Assembly: GCA_965226185.1 (NCBI GenBank)
Contig: CBDDCT010000007.1
Coordinates: forward strand, 434,001-498,000
Origin: CBDCYS01 sp965226185
GTDB lineage: Bacteria; Acidobacteriota; Terriglobia; Bryobacterales; UBA6623
Reading direction: 5' to 3'
DNA: 64,000 nucleotides
The position numbers were made by a program, and so were the translations under genes. Every line of letters starts with the position of its first letter. Position 1 is the first letter of the stretch. This document shows, piece after piece, positions 10,884-20,598 of the stretch. The notes below the pieces were generated by a model. It ran no database searches and was not told the origin of the DNA. It saw nothing but the letters and a program-made list of their open reading frames with translations.

Positions 10884-12212
10884 GTGATTGGCATGAGTCT
10901 GAAAACGCCGGAAAAGATCGGAAATCTGCGGAAGAAGCTTTATCTCAAAGCGAAGCAGGAGCCGAACTTCCGCTTCTATCAGTTGTGGGACAAGGTCTGG
11001 CGCAGTGACATTCTCGAGCACGCCTACCGGTTGGCGAAATCCAACGGAGGCAAGCCGGGAGTGGACGGCGTGACGTTTGAACAGATCGAATCCGGGGACT
11101 GGACGGAGTGGTTGCGAAGCTTGCAACAAGACTTGCGTTCGAAGAGCTACCGGCCTCAGCCGGTGCGGCGGGTGATGATTCCCAAGCCTGGCGGCGGCCA
11201 GCGGCCGCTCGGGATTCCGACCATTCGGGACCGCGTGGCGCAGACCGCTCTCAAGCTGGTGATCGAGCCGATCTTCGAGGCGGACTTGGACCCGGAGGCC
11301 TATGGCTACCGGCCGAAACGGAGCGCGCTCGACGCGGTCCGGAGAGTGCATCAACTGCTGTGTGAAGGCTACACCGATGTAGTCGACGCCGATTTGTCGA
11401 AGTACTTTGATACGATTCCGCACGCCGAGCTGCTGCAGTGCGTGGCACGGCGCATTTCGGACCGGCAAGTCTTAAACGTCATCAAAAGGTGGCTGAAGAC
11501 GCCGGTCGAAGAGCGGGATGAAAACGGGAAGCGGCGGATGACGGGCGGCAAGCGAAGCCGCTGCGGCACCCCACAAGGTGGCGTCATTAGCCCGTTGCTG
11601 GCCAATCTGTACATGAACCGTTTTCTGAAGTACTGGCGGCGGACGGGGAAGGGAAGCGAGTTCCGGGCCGTGATCGTTAACTACGCGGATGACTTCGTGA
11701 TTCTCAGCCGCGGTTGCGCGGCGGAGGCGCTGCAGTTCACCGCGCGGACGATGGAGCGGATCGGGCTGACCCTGAACCAGGAGAAGACGAAGTTGGTGAA
11801 GGCCAACCAGGAGCGGTTTGACTTTCTGGGATACACGTTCGGGCCGCACCGTTTCAAGAAGGATGGTCATTGGTATTTGGGAGCGAGTCCGTCGAGGAAG
11901 AGCGTGGCGCGGCTGAGACGGAAGGTGCGCGAGGTGTTGCGTCCGGCTGAAGTGGGGCGCTGGGAGGAGGTCCGAGGCCGTCTCAACCGAGTGTTGGCGG
12001 GCTGGTCGAATTACTTTTCCCACGGGACCCGGTTGATGGCGTACCGGGCGGTGGACAACCACGTGCGCGAGCGAGTGCGAGGATTTTTGCGGAGGCGGAA
12101 GAAGGTGTCGTCGCGTGGCACCCGGCAGTTCAGCGACCAGGTGGTGTTTGGCAAGTTGGGCGTGGTACGCCTGCGCCGGATACACCTGGGACCGCCGCCC
12201 GCGACAGCTTGA
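10884..12212 (+). CDS. ltrA: Group II intron reverse transcriptase/maturase
   Basis: Full-length intron-encoded protein, 442 residues from a GTG (an ATG three codons later is an alternative). The RT domain covers about 60-310, with KPGGGQRPLGIPTIRDR, the catalytic YADD at 270-273 and GTPQGGVISPLLAN upstream of it. The maturase X domain covers about 340-400 (GWSNYFSHG). No HNH endonuclease domain follows, so integration would use nicked or single-stranded DNA targets, as known for endonuclease-less introns. The frame is intact, and a near-identical second copy supports activity. Confidence 0.96.
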   Translation: MIGMSLKTPEKIGNLRKKLYLKAKQEPNFRFYQLWDKVWRSDILEHAYRLAKSNGGKPGVDGVTFEQIESGDWTEWLRSLQQDLRSKSYRPQPVRRVMIPKPGGGQRPLGIPTIRDRVAQTALKLVIEPIFEADLDPEAYGYRPKRSALDAVRRVHQLLCEGYTDVVDADLSKYFDTIPHAELLQCVARRISDRQVLNVIKRWLKTPVEERDENGKRRMTGGKRSRCGTPQGGVISPLLANLYMNRFLKYWRRTGKGSEFRAVIVNYADDFVILSRGCAAEALQFTARTMERIGLTLNQEKTKLVKANQERFDFLGYTFGPHRFKKDGHWYLGASPSRKSVARLRRKVREVLRPAEVGRWEEVRGRLNRVLAGWSNYFSHGTRLMAYRAVDNHVRERVRGFLRRRKKVSSRGTRQFSDQVVFGKLGVVRLRRIHLGPPPATA

Positions 12213-12230
12213 GGGATGAAGCCGGTCGGA

Positions 12231-12263
<33 letters not shown>

Positions 12264-12336
12264 GATGAGCGGGGACGGGAAACGGGACCACGACGCCCCA
12301 GGCGTCCAGAGCACCCGCGCCCGTCCTCGACTCTAC

Positions 12337-12552
12337 CAGCAGCTCCGCCAGGGCCGAAATTTGAGCTGAAAGTCGGAATCATCCTCGGCGCTGACCTGGC
12401 GCCGAAAATGCCTGGCGAACGAGAAGCTGGATTGGGTACACTGTGTAACCGGCGGGCTGTTTATTTCGGTGGCGCTAACGTTTTCTCTATAAATGTTTTA
12501 TGCCACAACAGGCAGCGCTTTTCCAACCCCCTTGTGAGATATCCGGGTTAAA
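12337..12552 (-). mobile_element. Decayed right end of an IS1380-type element
   Basis: Reading the minus strand gives CTQSSFSFA then RRQV, matching the first residues of the IS1380 transposase at 23754 (CTQTSFTFA, RRQV). The start ATG has been lost to GTT. The non-coding end also matches: TTGGGTACACT, TTTTATGCCACAA, and a degenerate inverted repeat at 12532-12551. The rest of the transposase is missing; the group II intron abuts the truncation. Its end lies about 5 bp before the MFS start codon. Confidence 0.75.
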
Positions 12553-12555
12553 ACT

Positions 12556-13800
12556 ATGGCGGCTAGTGACGAGAAGCGGCCCTGGGGCGCCGTGGTGCTG
12601 CTTTGCGCCGGGATGATCATCGCCTACGTGCATCGCGTCGACTTGTCCTCAGCGCTGCCGCTGATGTCGGAAGAGTTCACCTGGAGCGCCACGCAGGGCG
12701 GGCAGGTTAGTGCGGCTTTCTTTTGGATCTACTTCCTGCTGCAGATCCCGGCCGGGCTCGCCGCGGACCGCTGGGGAGTGCGTTTCGTCTATTGGGTTGG
12801 ATTCTTAATCTGGTGTTTCGCGACGGCGGCGAGCGCCCTGACTGTTTCCCTCGGCATGCTGATCGGGCTGCGGCTGCTTTTGGGATTGGGACAGTCCATC
12901 CTGACTCCGGCGGGCATGCGCTACATCCGGCTGAGCTTCGAGGAGGAGCAGCGTGGCTCGGCGGTTGGGATCTTCATGGCCGGCACAAAGATTGGGCCGG
13001 CGCTGGGGTTCGTGATTTCCGCCTACCTGCTAGAGGCATTCGGCTGGCGCGGCATGTTCGCCGTGTTGGGACTTGTGGCGCTGATATGGCTTGTCCCGTT
13101 CTTCCTGCGGATCAAGAAGGATGACCCAGCGGCTCAGCCGGCTCGCGGTGAAGACACCGCCGCGGGTGGGTCCGTGTCGACCCGCGCTATCCTCCGCAGC
13201 CCGGTGATCTGGGGCACGATCCTGGGGACGTTCTGCTACATGTATTTCGTCTACTACTGCATGACTTGGATGCCGTCCTATTTCAAGCAGCAGTACGGCA
13301 TGTCGATCAAGGAGCAGGGCTGGTACAGCGCGGTCGCTTTCGGCGGCATGGCCATTGTGATCGTGCTGGCCGGGCGGGCGGCGGATGCCTTGATCCAGCG
13401 GGGATACGATGCGGTGAACGTCCGCAAGGGATTCACGATCGCCGGTTTTCTGTGCGCCTCCACGCAGACGATCGCGGCCTTCACGGACTCCGTGCCGGTA
13501 ATGCTCTTTTTCGCGGTTTTCTCATTGTGTGGTCTGGGGCTGATGACCGCCAACTATTGGGCCTTGACGCAGACACTGATTCCCGGCGGACGCATTGCCA
13601 TGGTGGTAGGCATTCAGAATATGGCGTCCAATTTTGCCGGGGCGGTTTCTCCCTGGATCACCGGCTGGCTGGTTGACCGCACCGGCAGCTTCGATGCGCC
13701 GATTCAGACGGTCGCTGTCTGGCTAGCGATCGGAATGGCGAGTTATATCTTCCTGGTGCGCAGGAAGTACGCGCCCAAGGCGGAGCAACTCGGGGCGTAA
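12556..13800 (+). CDS. MFS transporter, anion:cation symporter-like
   Basis: 414-residue major facilitator with about 12 hydrophobic helices. The N-terminal half shows IIAYVHRVDLSSALP, LAADRWGVRF (motif A region) and LGLGQSILTPAG; a central loop of charged residues lies at about 190-215. This pattern resembles the ACS family, which takes up hexuronates, glucarate or other organic anions; the substrate is not clear. The start ATG comes right after an IS1380 remnant and no good Shine-Dalgarno is seen, so expression may depend on the inserted sequence. It stands alone on this strand. Confidence 0.85.
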   Translation: MAASDEKRPWGAVVLLCAGMIIAYVHRVDLSSALPLMSEEFTWSATQGGQVSAAFFWIYFLLQIPAGLAADRWGVRFVYWVGFLIWCFATAASALTVSLGMLIGLRLLLGLGQSILTPAGMRYIRLSFEEEQRGSAVGIFMAGTKIGPALGFVISAYLLEAFGWRGMFAVLGLVALIWLVPFFLRIKKDDPAAQPARGEDTAAGGSVSTRAILRSPVIWGTILGTFCYMYFVYYCMTWMPSYFKQQYGMSIKEQGWYSAVAFGGMAIVIVLAGRAADALIQRGYDAVNVRKGFTIAGFLCASTQTIAAFTDSVPVMLFFAVFSLCGLGLMTANYWALTQTLIPGGRIAMVVGIQNMASNFAGAVSPWITGWLVDRTGSFDAPIQTVAVWLAIGMASYIFLVRRKYAPKAEQLGA

Positions 13801-14244
13801 GGGCAGAGCTGCACTGCCTCAACCAGGATTCTTACGTTTGGCTGGGTAGTTGGCCGCTTATGGGTAGCGCCACGAGAATTTTGTTCTCGTTAGCGAGGTA
13901 TTCTCGGCGTCTAACGGGTCTCCTCCTGGCTCGCGTGCAGAATTGCAATTGCGGACGCACAGTGTATTCGGGCCAAACAGCAAATCGGCCCGCCACGAAC
14001 CGGGACTTCTCGGAATTAGGCCGGAGTCTGTCTGGGCCTGACTCGGCTGATGGTGGTACTTCCGACTTCGCCGTGATGCGGGAGGAACCCCCAACCGTGC
14101 GCGCCGACCATCGGTAAACCCGAGCCGACTAGAACGAAGCCGCTGGCGCGGCGGACGCCTTCGGCGTCGGGCGGTTCGGCAGTGGCTGATGGCGCTTTCC
14201 CATAGCGTTTGATTTCGGGTAGGTTCTAGCCATAGGAGGTCTCT
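13801..14244. other. Non-coding region upstream of integrase remnant
   Basis: No gene is supported. The sequence has several partial palindromes (for example GCCGCTGGCGCGGCGGAC near 14140) and a clear Shine-Dalgarno AGGAGG at 14234-14239 serving the integrase start. It is likely the outer end of the IS91/integrase unit. Confidence 0.4.
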
Positions 14245-15062
14245 ATGACCAGAATCACCCAGCGGATGCGGGAAGAACTCGTACGCCGCAACTACGCCGA
14301 GACTACCATCGGCGCCTATCTGTACACCGTCTAGGAGTTCCGACAACACTTCCAGAAACACCTCGATGATATGACGCCGGACGACATCCGTCGCTATCAG
14401 GTCTACCTGCTTGAGAACAGGAAGCTCGGAGTCGGCAAAGTGGTCGGCCACGTGGCAGCGCTGCGATTTCTTTATGTCAAGACTCTCAAGCGGCCCGACA
14501 TGAAGCAGGATCTGCCCTACCCGAAACATCAGAAACGGCTACCGATCGTACTCAGCCAAGAAGAGGTCACGCGGCTGATCGACTCCGCCCAGAACCTCTT
14601 CCATTACACGATGCTTCTGACGATGTATTCGACCGGAGTGCGACGCAGGGAGCTGTGCCGGCTCCAGGTCTGCCACATCGACAGCTCGCGCATGATGCTC
14701 CGTGTCGAGCGCGGCAAGGGCGACCTTGATCGCGAGGTCCCACTGAGTCGAACACTGCTGGAGACGCCGCGCGAGTACTGGCGCTGGATGCGGCCAGAGA
14801 ACTATTTGTTTCCCGGCACCGTCAAAAATTGGCGGACTGACAAGCCCATCACTCCGAAGGTCGTCTGGATCGCGGTGCGGCAGGCAGCCCAGCGGGCCGG
14901 CATCGACAAGCACGTCACGCCCCACACGTTGCGTCACTGTTTCGCGACACACTTACTCGAAGCGGGAGCTGATCTTCGCACCATCCAGGTGTTGCTGGGG
15001 CACAAAGATATCGAGAGCACGGCCATCTACCTGCACGTCTCACAAAAGCACTTGCGAGCAGC
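14245..15062 (+). pseudogene. Tyrosine recombinase (IS91-associated integrase), amber-interrupted and 3'-fused
   Basis: Site-specific recombinase with an N-terminal SAM-like domain and a catalytic domain containing the R-H-R-H-Y set: R in STGVRRRELCRL, HTLRHCFATHLLEAGAD, LGH and the tyrosine of TAIYLHVS. The gene starts at an ATG after AGGAGG but has an in-frame TAG at 14332-14334 (codon 30). The frame then runs on through the catalytic region, and after LRAA it enters IS91 transposase sequence by a deletion. Integrases of this kind accompany some IS91-family transposases. The amber codon and lost C-terminus make function unlikely. Confidence 0.8.
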
Positions 15063-15936
15063 GGCGAGCCCACGAGCTGAACAAACTCGTGCGAGCGAAC
15101 CCGGCCTTGCTCTACAACCTGCTGTTTCAGGCCAGCGCTCAGACGCTACGGGAAGTGGCAGCCGATCCCCAGCACCTGGGAGCCGAGATCGGCTTCTTCA
15201 GCATTCTGCACAGCTGGGGACAGAACTTGAGACCGCACCCGCATCTGCATTGCGTGATTCTGCCGGCGGACTCTCGCCCGATCACAAAGCCTGGGTGCAT
15301 CCACGCTATCGCTTCTTTTTACCGGTGGGAGTATTGGGGCGCGTGTTCCATGGCAAGTTTTACGATGGACTCAAGCGGGCCTACCGGCGCAAGCAATTAC
15401 GTTTCGGCAAAGCGCTGGCCGCCATCGAGCGCCCACGGAACTTCGCGGCATTCCCGCGGCGCTTGTTCCGCCAGGACTGGGTGGTCTACGCCAAGACTGC
15501 CTTCGGCGGCCCAACAGCTGTCCTGCGGTATCTGGGCCGCTACACCCACCGCGTGGCGATCAGCAACCACCGCCTGCTTGCTTTCGATGGCGAGCACGTG
15601 AGGTTTCGTTGGAAGGACTACGCGCGTGGCGGCAAGCAACGCCAGGTGATGCTTTCCGCCGCGGAGTTCCTACGGCGCTTCATCCAGCACGTGCTGCCAC
15701 GAGGCTTTGTCCGCATTCGCTACTTCGGTTTCTTGGCCAACTGCTGGCGGGCGCGGCGGCTGCCCTTGTGCCGCGAACTGCTGGCCAGCGATGAGGCGCC
15801 GTCCTCACCGAAGGAGAAGATCCCAGCGACTTCGCCAACTTGGTATTGCCCGCGCTGCGGGTCCGAGATGATGATCCGCGAGCGATTGACAGCCCGACAG
15901 ATTGCTTGGCGATGTGCATTCTTCGACAGCGCGTAA
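15063..15936 (+). pseudogene. IS91-family transposase, 5'-deleted and frameshifted
   Basis: Remnant of a rolling-circle Y2/HUH transposase. The HUH motif appears as PHPHLHCVI and the part around it (LLYNLLFQASAQTL) is in one frame. Near 15262 the frame shifts by one and continues as GGLSPDHKAWVHPRY, with the YLGRYTHRVAISNHRLL catalytic region and a C-terminal CPRCGS zinc-finger-like pair. The N-terminal zinc-binding domain is gone, deleted together with the integrase C-terminus. The remnant cannot encode a full transposase. Confidence 0.82.
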
Positions 15937-16705
15937 AGCAGCCGGCTCCAACCCGACGAGGACGTGCTATATGGCACGTCATGGCGGTGGTGCGCTTAGG
16001 CGACTTGGTGTCCGTTCGCAAGACAGTATCGAACACGAAAATACAGCAGCTACCATCAGAAGATCAGCCCCACAAACGCTGAACGCGGCATCGCTTCAAG
16101 ACGTGACCAGGCCGCTTCCGCGTTGCAGCGAGTACCAAAACCCGGTTCAACCTCCATAGCGTCGGACCCGCCCCCGGCTTCCTTCTAGTCTCCTTATCGA
16201 AAGTGCCTCGGCAGCAGAATTACCTGCCACTCCGCCCTCCTACACCTCGGCAATCCCGATGCAGGCTAACGACAAGGCAGGATCTAGCCGTCAGCCCACG
16301 TTGTCTCAGAGCCTGCTGGTGGACCGAACCAGCTGTACGGTTTGCCGACAAACCGTCAAAGTGGATTACTTCCGGATCGCCGACGATCCGGGCTGTGGGC
16401 GGACAGAAGAGCGTTTCTGGGGATCTATGCAAGCGGCAGTACTCGGGCGCGTGGCCGACCCGACCAGTCGAGCGATACGATGGCTGATGCGCGGCCGGAA
16501 GGGCGTTTCTCGGTGCTAACCTTATCGGAGACACAACGGGAGTTCTGGTTCCCAATCGAGGTTTGGGGCCAGTATTGTTCTTTCTCCGGGAGTGGAAGCC
16601 GTTCTCGTGCCACAGCTTGCGACGTGCGAATCGGAACTCAACCGCCCGGTAAGAGCTCGCTTCGTCCTGATCGGGTGTCAGTGAGCTATTCTTAGTGTTC
16701 TGAGC
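15937..16705. other. Non-coding debris between IS91 remnant and gltX
   Basis: No supported gene. Sequence just after 15937 may be the IS91 terminal region, but no end motif could be fixed by eye. The gltX promoter must lie in the last part; no clear box was identified. Confidence 0.35.
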
Positions 16706-18133
16706 ATGACACGCGTCCGCTTTGCGCCCTCGCCCACTGGGTACCTTCATATAGGGGGCGCTCGAACATTCATCTTCAATTGGCTTCATGCTCGCCGCCA
16801 GGGCGGCGTCGTCGTTCTCCGCATCGACGATACTGACGCCGAACGGAACACGCAGACCTCTCTCGATTCCATCCACGAAGGTCTCCAATGGCTCGAACTA
16901 GGCTGGGACGAGTTCTACCGTCAATCCGACCGCCTCGATCTCCATCGCCAGGCCGCCTGGGCTATTTTCGAAAAGGGGCTTGCCTATCGCGACTTCACGC
17001 CCGCCTCTAGGGCGCCTGAGAATCCGAGCGGAGGATGGCTTTTCAATCCGGGCATGCGTGAGCTCACCCGCGAGGAGAGCGATCGCCGGGCCGACGCGGG
17101 CGAACCTTTCGTCCTGCGCTTCAGAGTGCCGCGCGACTCACGCCCCGAGGTAGTTGTATCGGATTTGGTCTACGGGACCGTGAGCAAGGCTACCGGCGAC
17201 ATCGAGGATTTCGCGCTGCTGCGCTCGACCGGCATGCCGACCTATCACATGGCCTCCTGCGCTGACGATGCCGATCTCCGCATCACGGACATCCTGCGTG
17301 GCCAGGAACATCTGGCGAACACGTTCAAGCACATGTTGATCTTCGAAGCGCTTGGCGTCGAGGCGCCGAGGATGGCTCACCTGCCGCTGTTGATGGCACC
17401 TGACGGCGCGAAGCTATCAAAACGCATCCACGGCCCGGTGGTTAGCGTTACAACATATCGCGACGCCGGTTTCCTGCCGCATGCGTTCGCAAATTTCCTT
17501 TCCCTGCTGGGGTGGTCGCCAAAGAATGACCGCGAGAAGATGTCGCGCAACGAGCTTGTCGAGCTATTCTCGCTCGACGGCATCAACCGCAGCAACGCAA
17601 TCATCAACTTCACTGACGAGGAACCCTTCGATCCTAAGGCCGTGTGGCTGAATGCCGAGCATATCCGGGGGCTCGATGCCGCCGACCTCGCGCTGCGATT
17701 GATGCCCTACGCCCAACAAGCCGGGTTGACGAATGCCACGCCGGAAAAGCTTCGCGCCATAGCTCCGCTTATCCGTGAGCGAATCCGATTATTGCGCGAT
17801 GTGGGCACTGTCGCCGATTTCTTCTTCACGGAACCGCGGTCCTACGATCCCGCGGAATTGATCCCCAAAAAGGGAGATGCTGCCTTGGCCGCGCAGGCGC
17901 TCCGCAAGTCGAGGGAAGTTCTGTCAACCGTGCCCGCCTTCGATCAGGCAACACTTGAGGCAGCGCTTCGCAGCGCTGCCGCTGAACTCAGGCTGAAGGC
18001 GGGACAGATGTTCCAGCCCGTTCGCGTCGCGGTGTGCGGGCGCAAGAATGCGCCGCCGCTTTTCGAAACGCTCGAGGTGCTCGGGCGTGACACCGTGCTG
18101 ACCCGCCTCGAGTTTGCTTTAGGAATTGTCTAA
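16706..18133 (+). CDS. gltX: Glutamyl-tRNA synthetase
   Basis: Class I synthetase that charges tRNA with glutamate. 475 residues, normal for the family. The HIGH motif is HIGG at residues 15-18 in FAPSPTGYLHIGG, and the KMSKS motif is KLSKR at 236-240. The expected IDDTD pocket is at 40-44, and the anticodon-binding C-terminal half follows. The stop TAA shares one base with the ATG of glnS, so the two are translationally coupled. Presence of GlnRS beside it suggests this enzyme may be discriminating, but that is inference. Confidence 0.96.
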   Translation: MTRVRFAPSPTGYLHIGGARTFIFNWLHARRQGGVVVLRIDDTDAERNTQTSLDSIHEGLQWLELGWDEFYRQSDRLDLHRQAAWAIFEKGLAYRDFTPASRAPENPSGGWLFNPGMRELTREESDRRADAGEPFVLRFRVPRDSRPEVVVSDLVYGTVSKATGDIEDFALLRSTGMPTYHMASCADDADLRITDILRGQEHLANTFKHMLIFEALGVEAPRMAHLPLLMAPDGAKLSKRIHGPVVSVTTYRDAGFLPHAFANFLSLLGWSPKNDREKMSRNELVELFSLDGINRSNAIINFTDEEPFDPKAVWLNAEHIRGLDAADLALRLMPYAQQAGLTNATPEKLRAIAPLIRERIRLLRDVGTVADFFFTEPRSYDPAELIPKKGDAALAAQALRKSREVLSTVPAFDQATLEAALRSAAAELRLKAGQMFQPVRVAVCGRKNAPPLFETLEVLGRDTVLTRLEFALGIV

Positions 18134-19809
18134 TGAAGGACGCCCCTTTACCCCCTTCGAATTTCATTCGTAATTGGATTCTCTCCGACACTGCGAGCAG
18201 GAAACATGGCGGACGCGTGCATACCCGCTTCCCGCCAGAACCCAATGGCTACTTACACGTCGGCCACGCCAAGAGCATCATGGTCAACTTCGGCCTCGCG
18301 GAGGAGTTCGGCGGCAAGTGCAATTTGCGCTTCGACGACACCAATCCCACTAAGGAAGAGTCCGAGTACGTAGAGTCGATCATCGAAGATGTGAGATGGT
18401 TGGGCGGCGATTTCGGCGACCGGCCCTTCTATGCATCCGACTACTTCCAGCAGTTGTACGATTGGGCCGCCGGCCTCATCAAGAAAGGCAAGGCCTATGT
18501 TTGCGACTTGAGCAGCGACCAGGTGCGAGAGACGCGCGGCACACTGACCGAAGCAGGAAAGAACAGTCCTTATCGGGAGAGAAGCATCGAGGAGAATCTG
18601 GACCTGTTCGCGCGCATGAAAGACGGCGAGTTCCCTGACGGCTCGCGCACCCTGCGCGCCAAAATCGACATGGCCTCGCCGAATCTCAACATGCGGGATC
18701 CCGTAATGTACCGAATCCTGCACGCCGAGCATCATCGCACGGGCAATCGTTGGTGCATTTATCCCATGTACGACTGGACGCACGGTCAATCCGACTCCAT
18801 CGAGGGCGTCACCCACTCGATATGCACGCTCGAGTTTGAAGATCATCGCCCGCTCTATGACTGGTTTCTCGATCAGCTCGGCGTCTTCCATCCACAGCAG
18901 ATTGAGTTCGACCGGTTGAACTTGACCTACACCGTAATGAGCAAGCGCAAGCTGCTGCAACTCGTGCAACAGGGCGTGGTGGAAGGCTGGGATGACCCCC
19001 GAATGCCGACGATTAGCGGGATGCGCCGGCGTGGCTACTCGCCGCAAGGCTTGCGCAATTTCGCACGCAACCTTGGCGTGTCGAAGACGAACGGCCTCAC
19101 GGAAATTGAGAAGTTTGAACATTACATCCGGGAGGATCTGAATCGGACGTCTCCGCGCGTGATGACGGTCTTGCGCCCCCTCAAGCTCGTGTTGACGAAC
19201 TATCCCGAAGGCCAAGTGGAGTTCGTGGAAGCCATCAACAACCCCGAGAACGCGGATGCAGGCACGCGATCCGTACCCTTTGACCGCGAACTCTGGATCG
19301 ACCGGGAGGACTTCCGCGAGGCGCCTCCAAAACGCTACCACCGGCTTTATCCGGGGAATGAAGTCCGGCTGCGGTATGGCTACATCATCAAATGTCACCA
19401 TGCCGTGAAAGACCCCGTTACGGGCGAGATCACGGAGATTCACTGCACATACGATCCACAGACGCGCAGCGGCCCGCAAACGCGGAAAGTGAAGTCAACC
19501 ATTCACTGGGTTTCGGCAGCGGAGGCGATTCCAGTGGAGGTTCGGCTCTATGACAAGCTGTTCACCGTCGAAAATCCAAATGAGTCGCCCGAAGGTCAAG
19601 ATTTCACGATGTACTTAAACCCGCAATCGCTCGAAGTGGTCCACGGCAAAGCCGAGCCGTCGCTGGCGGGCGCCCGGCCTGGCGACCGCTATCAGTTCGA
19701 GCGTCGTGGGTATTTCTGCGCGGATAAGTCATCGAAGGCCGAGCGGCTCGTCTTCAATCGTACCGCCGAGCTGCGGGACACATGGGCGAGGCTTCAGAAG
19801 CGATTGTAA
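18133..19809 (+). CDS. glnS: Glutaminyl-tRNA synthetase
   Basis: Class I synthetase charging tRNA-Gln directly. 558 residues, similar to the E. coli protein. Signature motifs: PPEPNGYLHVGHAKS with HVGH at 42-45, and MSKRK at 269-273. The C-terminal beta-barrel anticodon-binding domains (about 340-555) are complete. GlnRS is patchily distributed in bacteria outside Proteobacteria, so the gltX-glnS pair is a useful lineage marker. Overlap with gltX (shared base 18133) indicates one operon. Confidence 0.97.
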   Translation: MKDAPLPPSNFIRNWILSDTASRKHGGRVHTRFPPEPNGYLHVGHAKSIMVNFGLAEEFGGKCNLRFDDTNPTKEESEYVESIIEDVRWLGGDFGDRPFYASDYFQQLYDWAAGLIKKGKAYVCDLSSDQVRETRGTLTEAGKNSPYRERSIEENLDLFARMKDGEFPDGSRTLRAKIDMASPNLNMRDPVMYRILHAEHHRTGNRWCIYPMYDWTHGQSDSIEGVTHSICTLEFEDHRPLYDWFLDQLGVFHPQQIEFDRLNLTYTVMSKRKLLQLVQQGVVEGWDDPRMPTISGMRRRGYSPQGLRNFARNLGVSKTNGLTEIEKFEHYIREDLNRTSPRVMTVLRPLKLVLTNYPEGQVEFVEAINNPENADAGTRSVPFDRELWIDREDFREAPPKRYHRLYPGNEVRLRYGYIIKCHHAVKDPVTGEITEIHCTYDPQTRSGPQTRKVKSTIHWVSAAEAIPVEVRLYDKLFTVENPNESPEGQDFTMYLNPQSLEVVHGKAEPSLAGARPGDRYQFERRGYFCADKSSKAERLVFNRTAELRDTWARLQKRL

Positions 19810-19883
19810 GAAGCCTCGGTGGCGGCAGACCGGGATCCGGCAGCCCCCCCGCGGCCGCCTGAAGGGAGTAGCATGATCCTGGA

Positions 19884-20102
19884 ATGCACATTCGAGAGTA
19901 CAAGCCGGACCAGTCCTTTCGAGGCTCCATTGACACGATGGACGAGATCGAGGATTGCAAAACGTACGTGGCAGAGTACTTTTCGTGGAAAGTGCCGCGG
20001 CACGGCGAGGCGGTCTTTACCGGCTTGGATGACGCAGAAGGGGTTTTGTTTAAGATGTATGCGGAAACGACTCCAGATCTTCTTCCAGCCGAGCGCCGGT
20101 GA
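19884..20102 (+). CDS. Small hypothetical protein
   Basis: 72-residue open frame with balanced, acidic composition (EIEDC, GLDDAEG) and some aromatic residues. No family is recognised. It starts 74 bases after glnS; a Shine-Dalgarno-like AAGGGAG lies upstream but fits better an ATG in another frame at 19873, so the start is doubtful. It could equally be a fragment of a lost gene. Confidence 0.3.
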   Translation: MHIREYKPDQSFRGSIDTMDEIEDCKTYVAEYFSWKVPRHGEAVFTGLDDAEGVLFKMYAETTPDLLPAERR

Positions 20103-20598
20103 CGATGGCTCCGTGCGACCGGCCGTCAAGGAGTGATCGATTCGGATTCGCAGCGAGAAACGGCGAAGGGTTGACTGAAGATCCCGAACTCCCGGATCGC
20201 CGGCCATCCGGAAGCGAACCAGTATTGGCCTTCCAAACTGACCCGCTACCTGAAAACGGCGGCCGAGCGGGTATTGCCACGGTGTGCCGTCTAACCGAGA
20301 AATAGTGAAGGCCGGGGCCTGCTGGGCGGTGTGCGGCATGAGTCAAGACGATCGAACGCTGGTCCAGATTATAGCTCCTGGGCTCGAGGAACATACGCCG
20401 TTCGCGTGCTGAAAATCCGTAGTGGGTCAGTTTGGCTATGCAGAGGACAGTCGAGAGGAGTTCTTTCCGGGCAGGCCGTCACTCGGGAGGAATCCCAACC
20501 GGCGCTCCCGGCCATTGGCAAACGCTAGCCGACTAGGGAGGACCTATCCTCGCCGAAGGCGCCGCCAGTGTCTGACGGCGTCCGGGTTGAGCTGGATG
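20103..20598. other. Non-coding region with 97-bp dispersed repeat
   Basis: No gene is supported. It holds repeat copy A (20168-20264), and an inverted partial match (GTGGGTCAGTTTGG) at about 20414-20427, so this may be the ends of a decayed insertion sequence. Confidence 0.4.
20168..20264 (+). repeat. 97-bp dispersed repeat, copy A
   Basis: Direct match to 24567-24663 with roughly seven mismatches. Contains CGGATCGCCGGCCATCCGG and CCAAACTGACCC. The last motif resembles the terminal repeat blocks of IS21-type elements, but no transposase is near, so the family is uncertain. Confidence 0.65.

Noticed and set aside
16220..16888. 222-residue minus ORF before gltX
   Set aside because: It overlaps the gltX start, has low-complexity composition and no family features.
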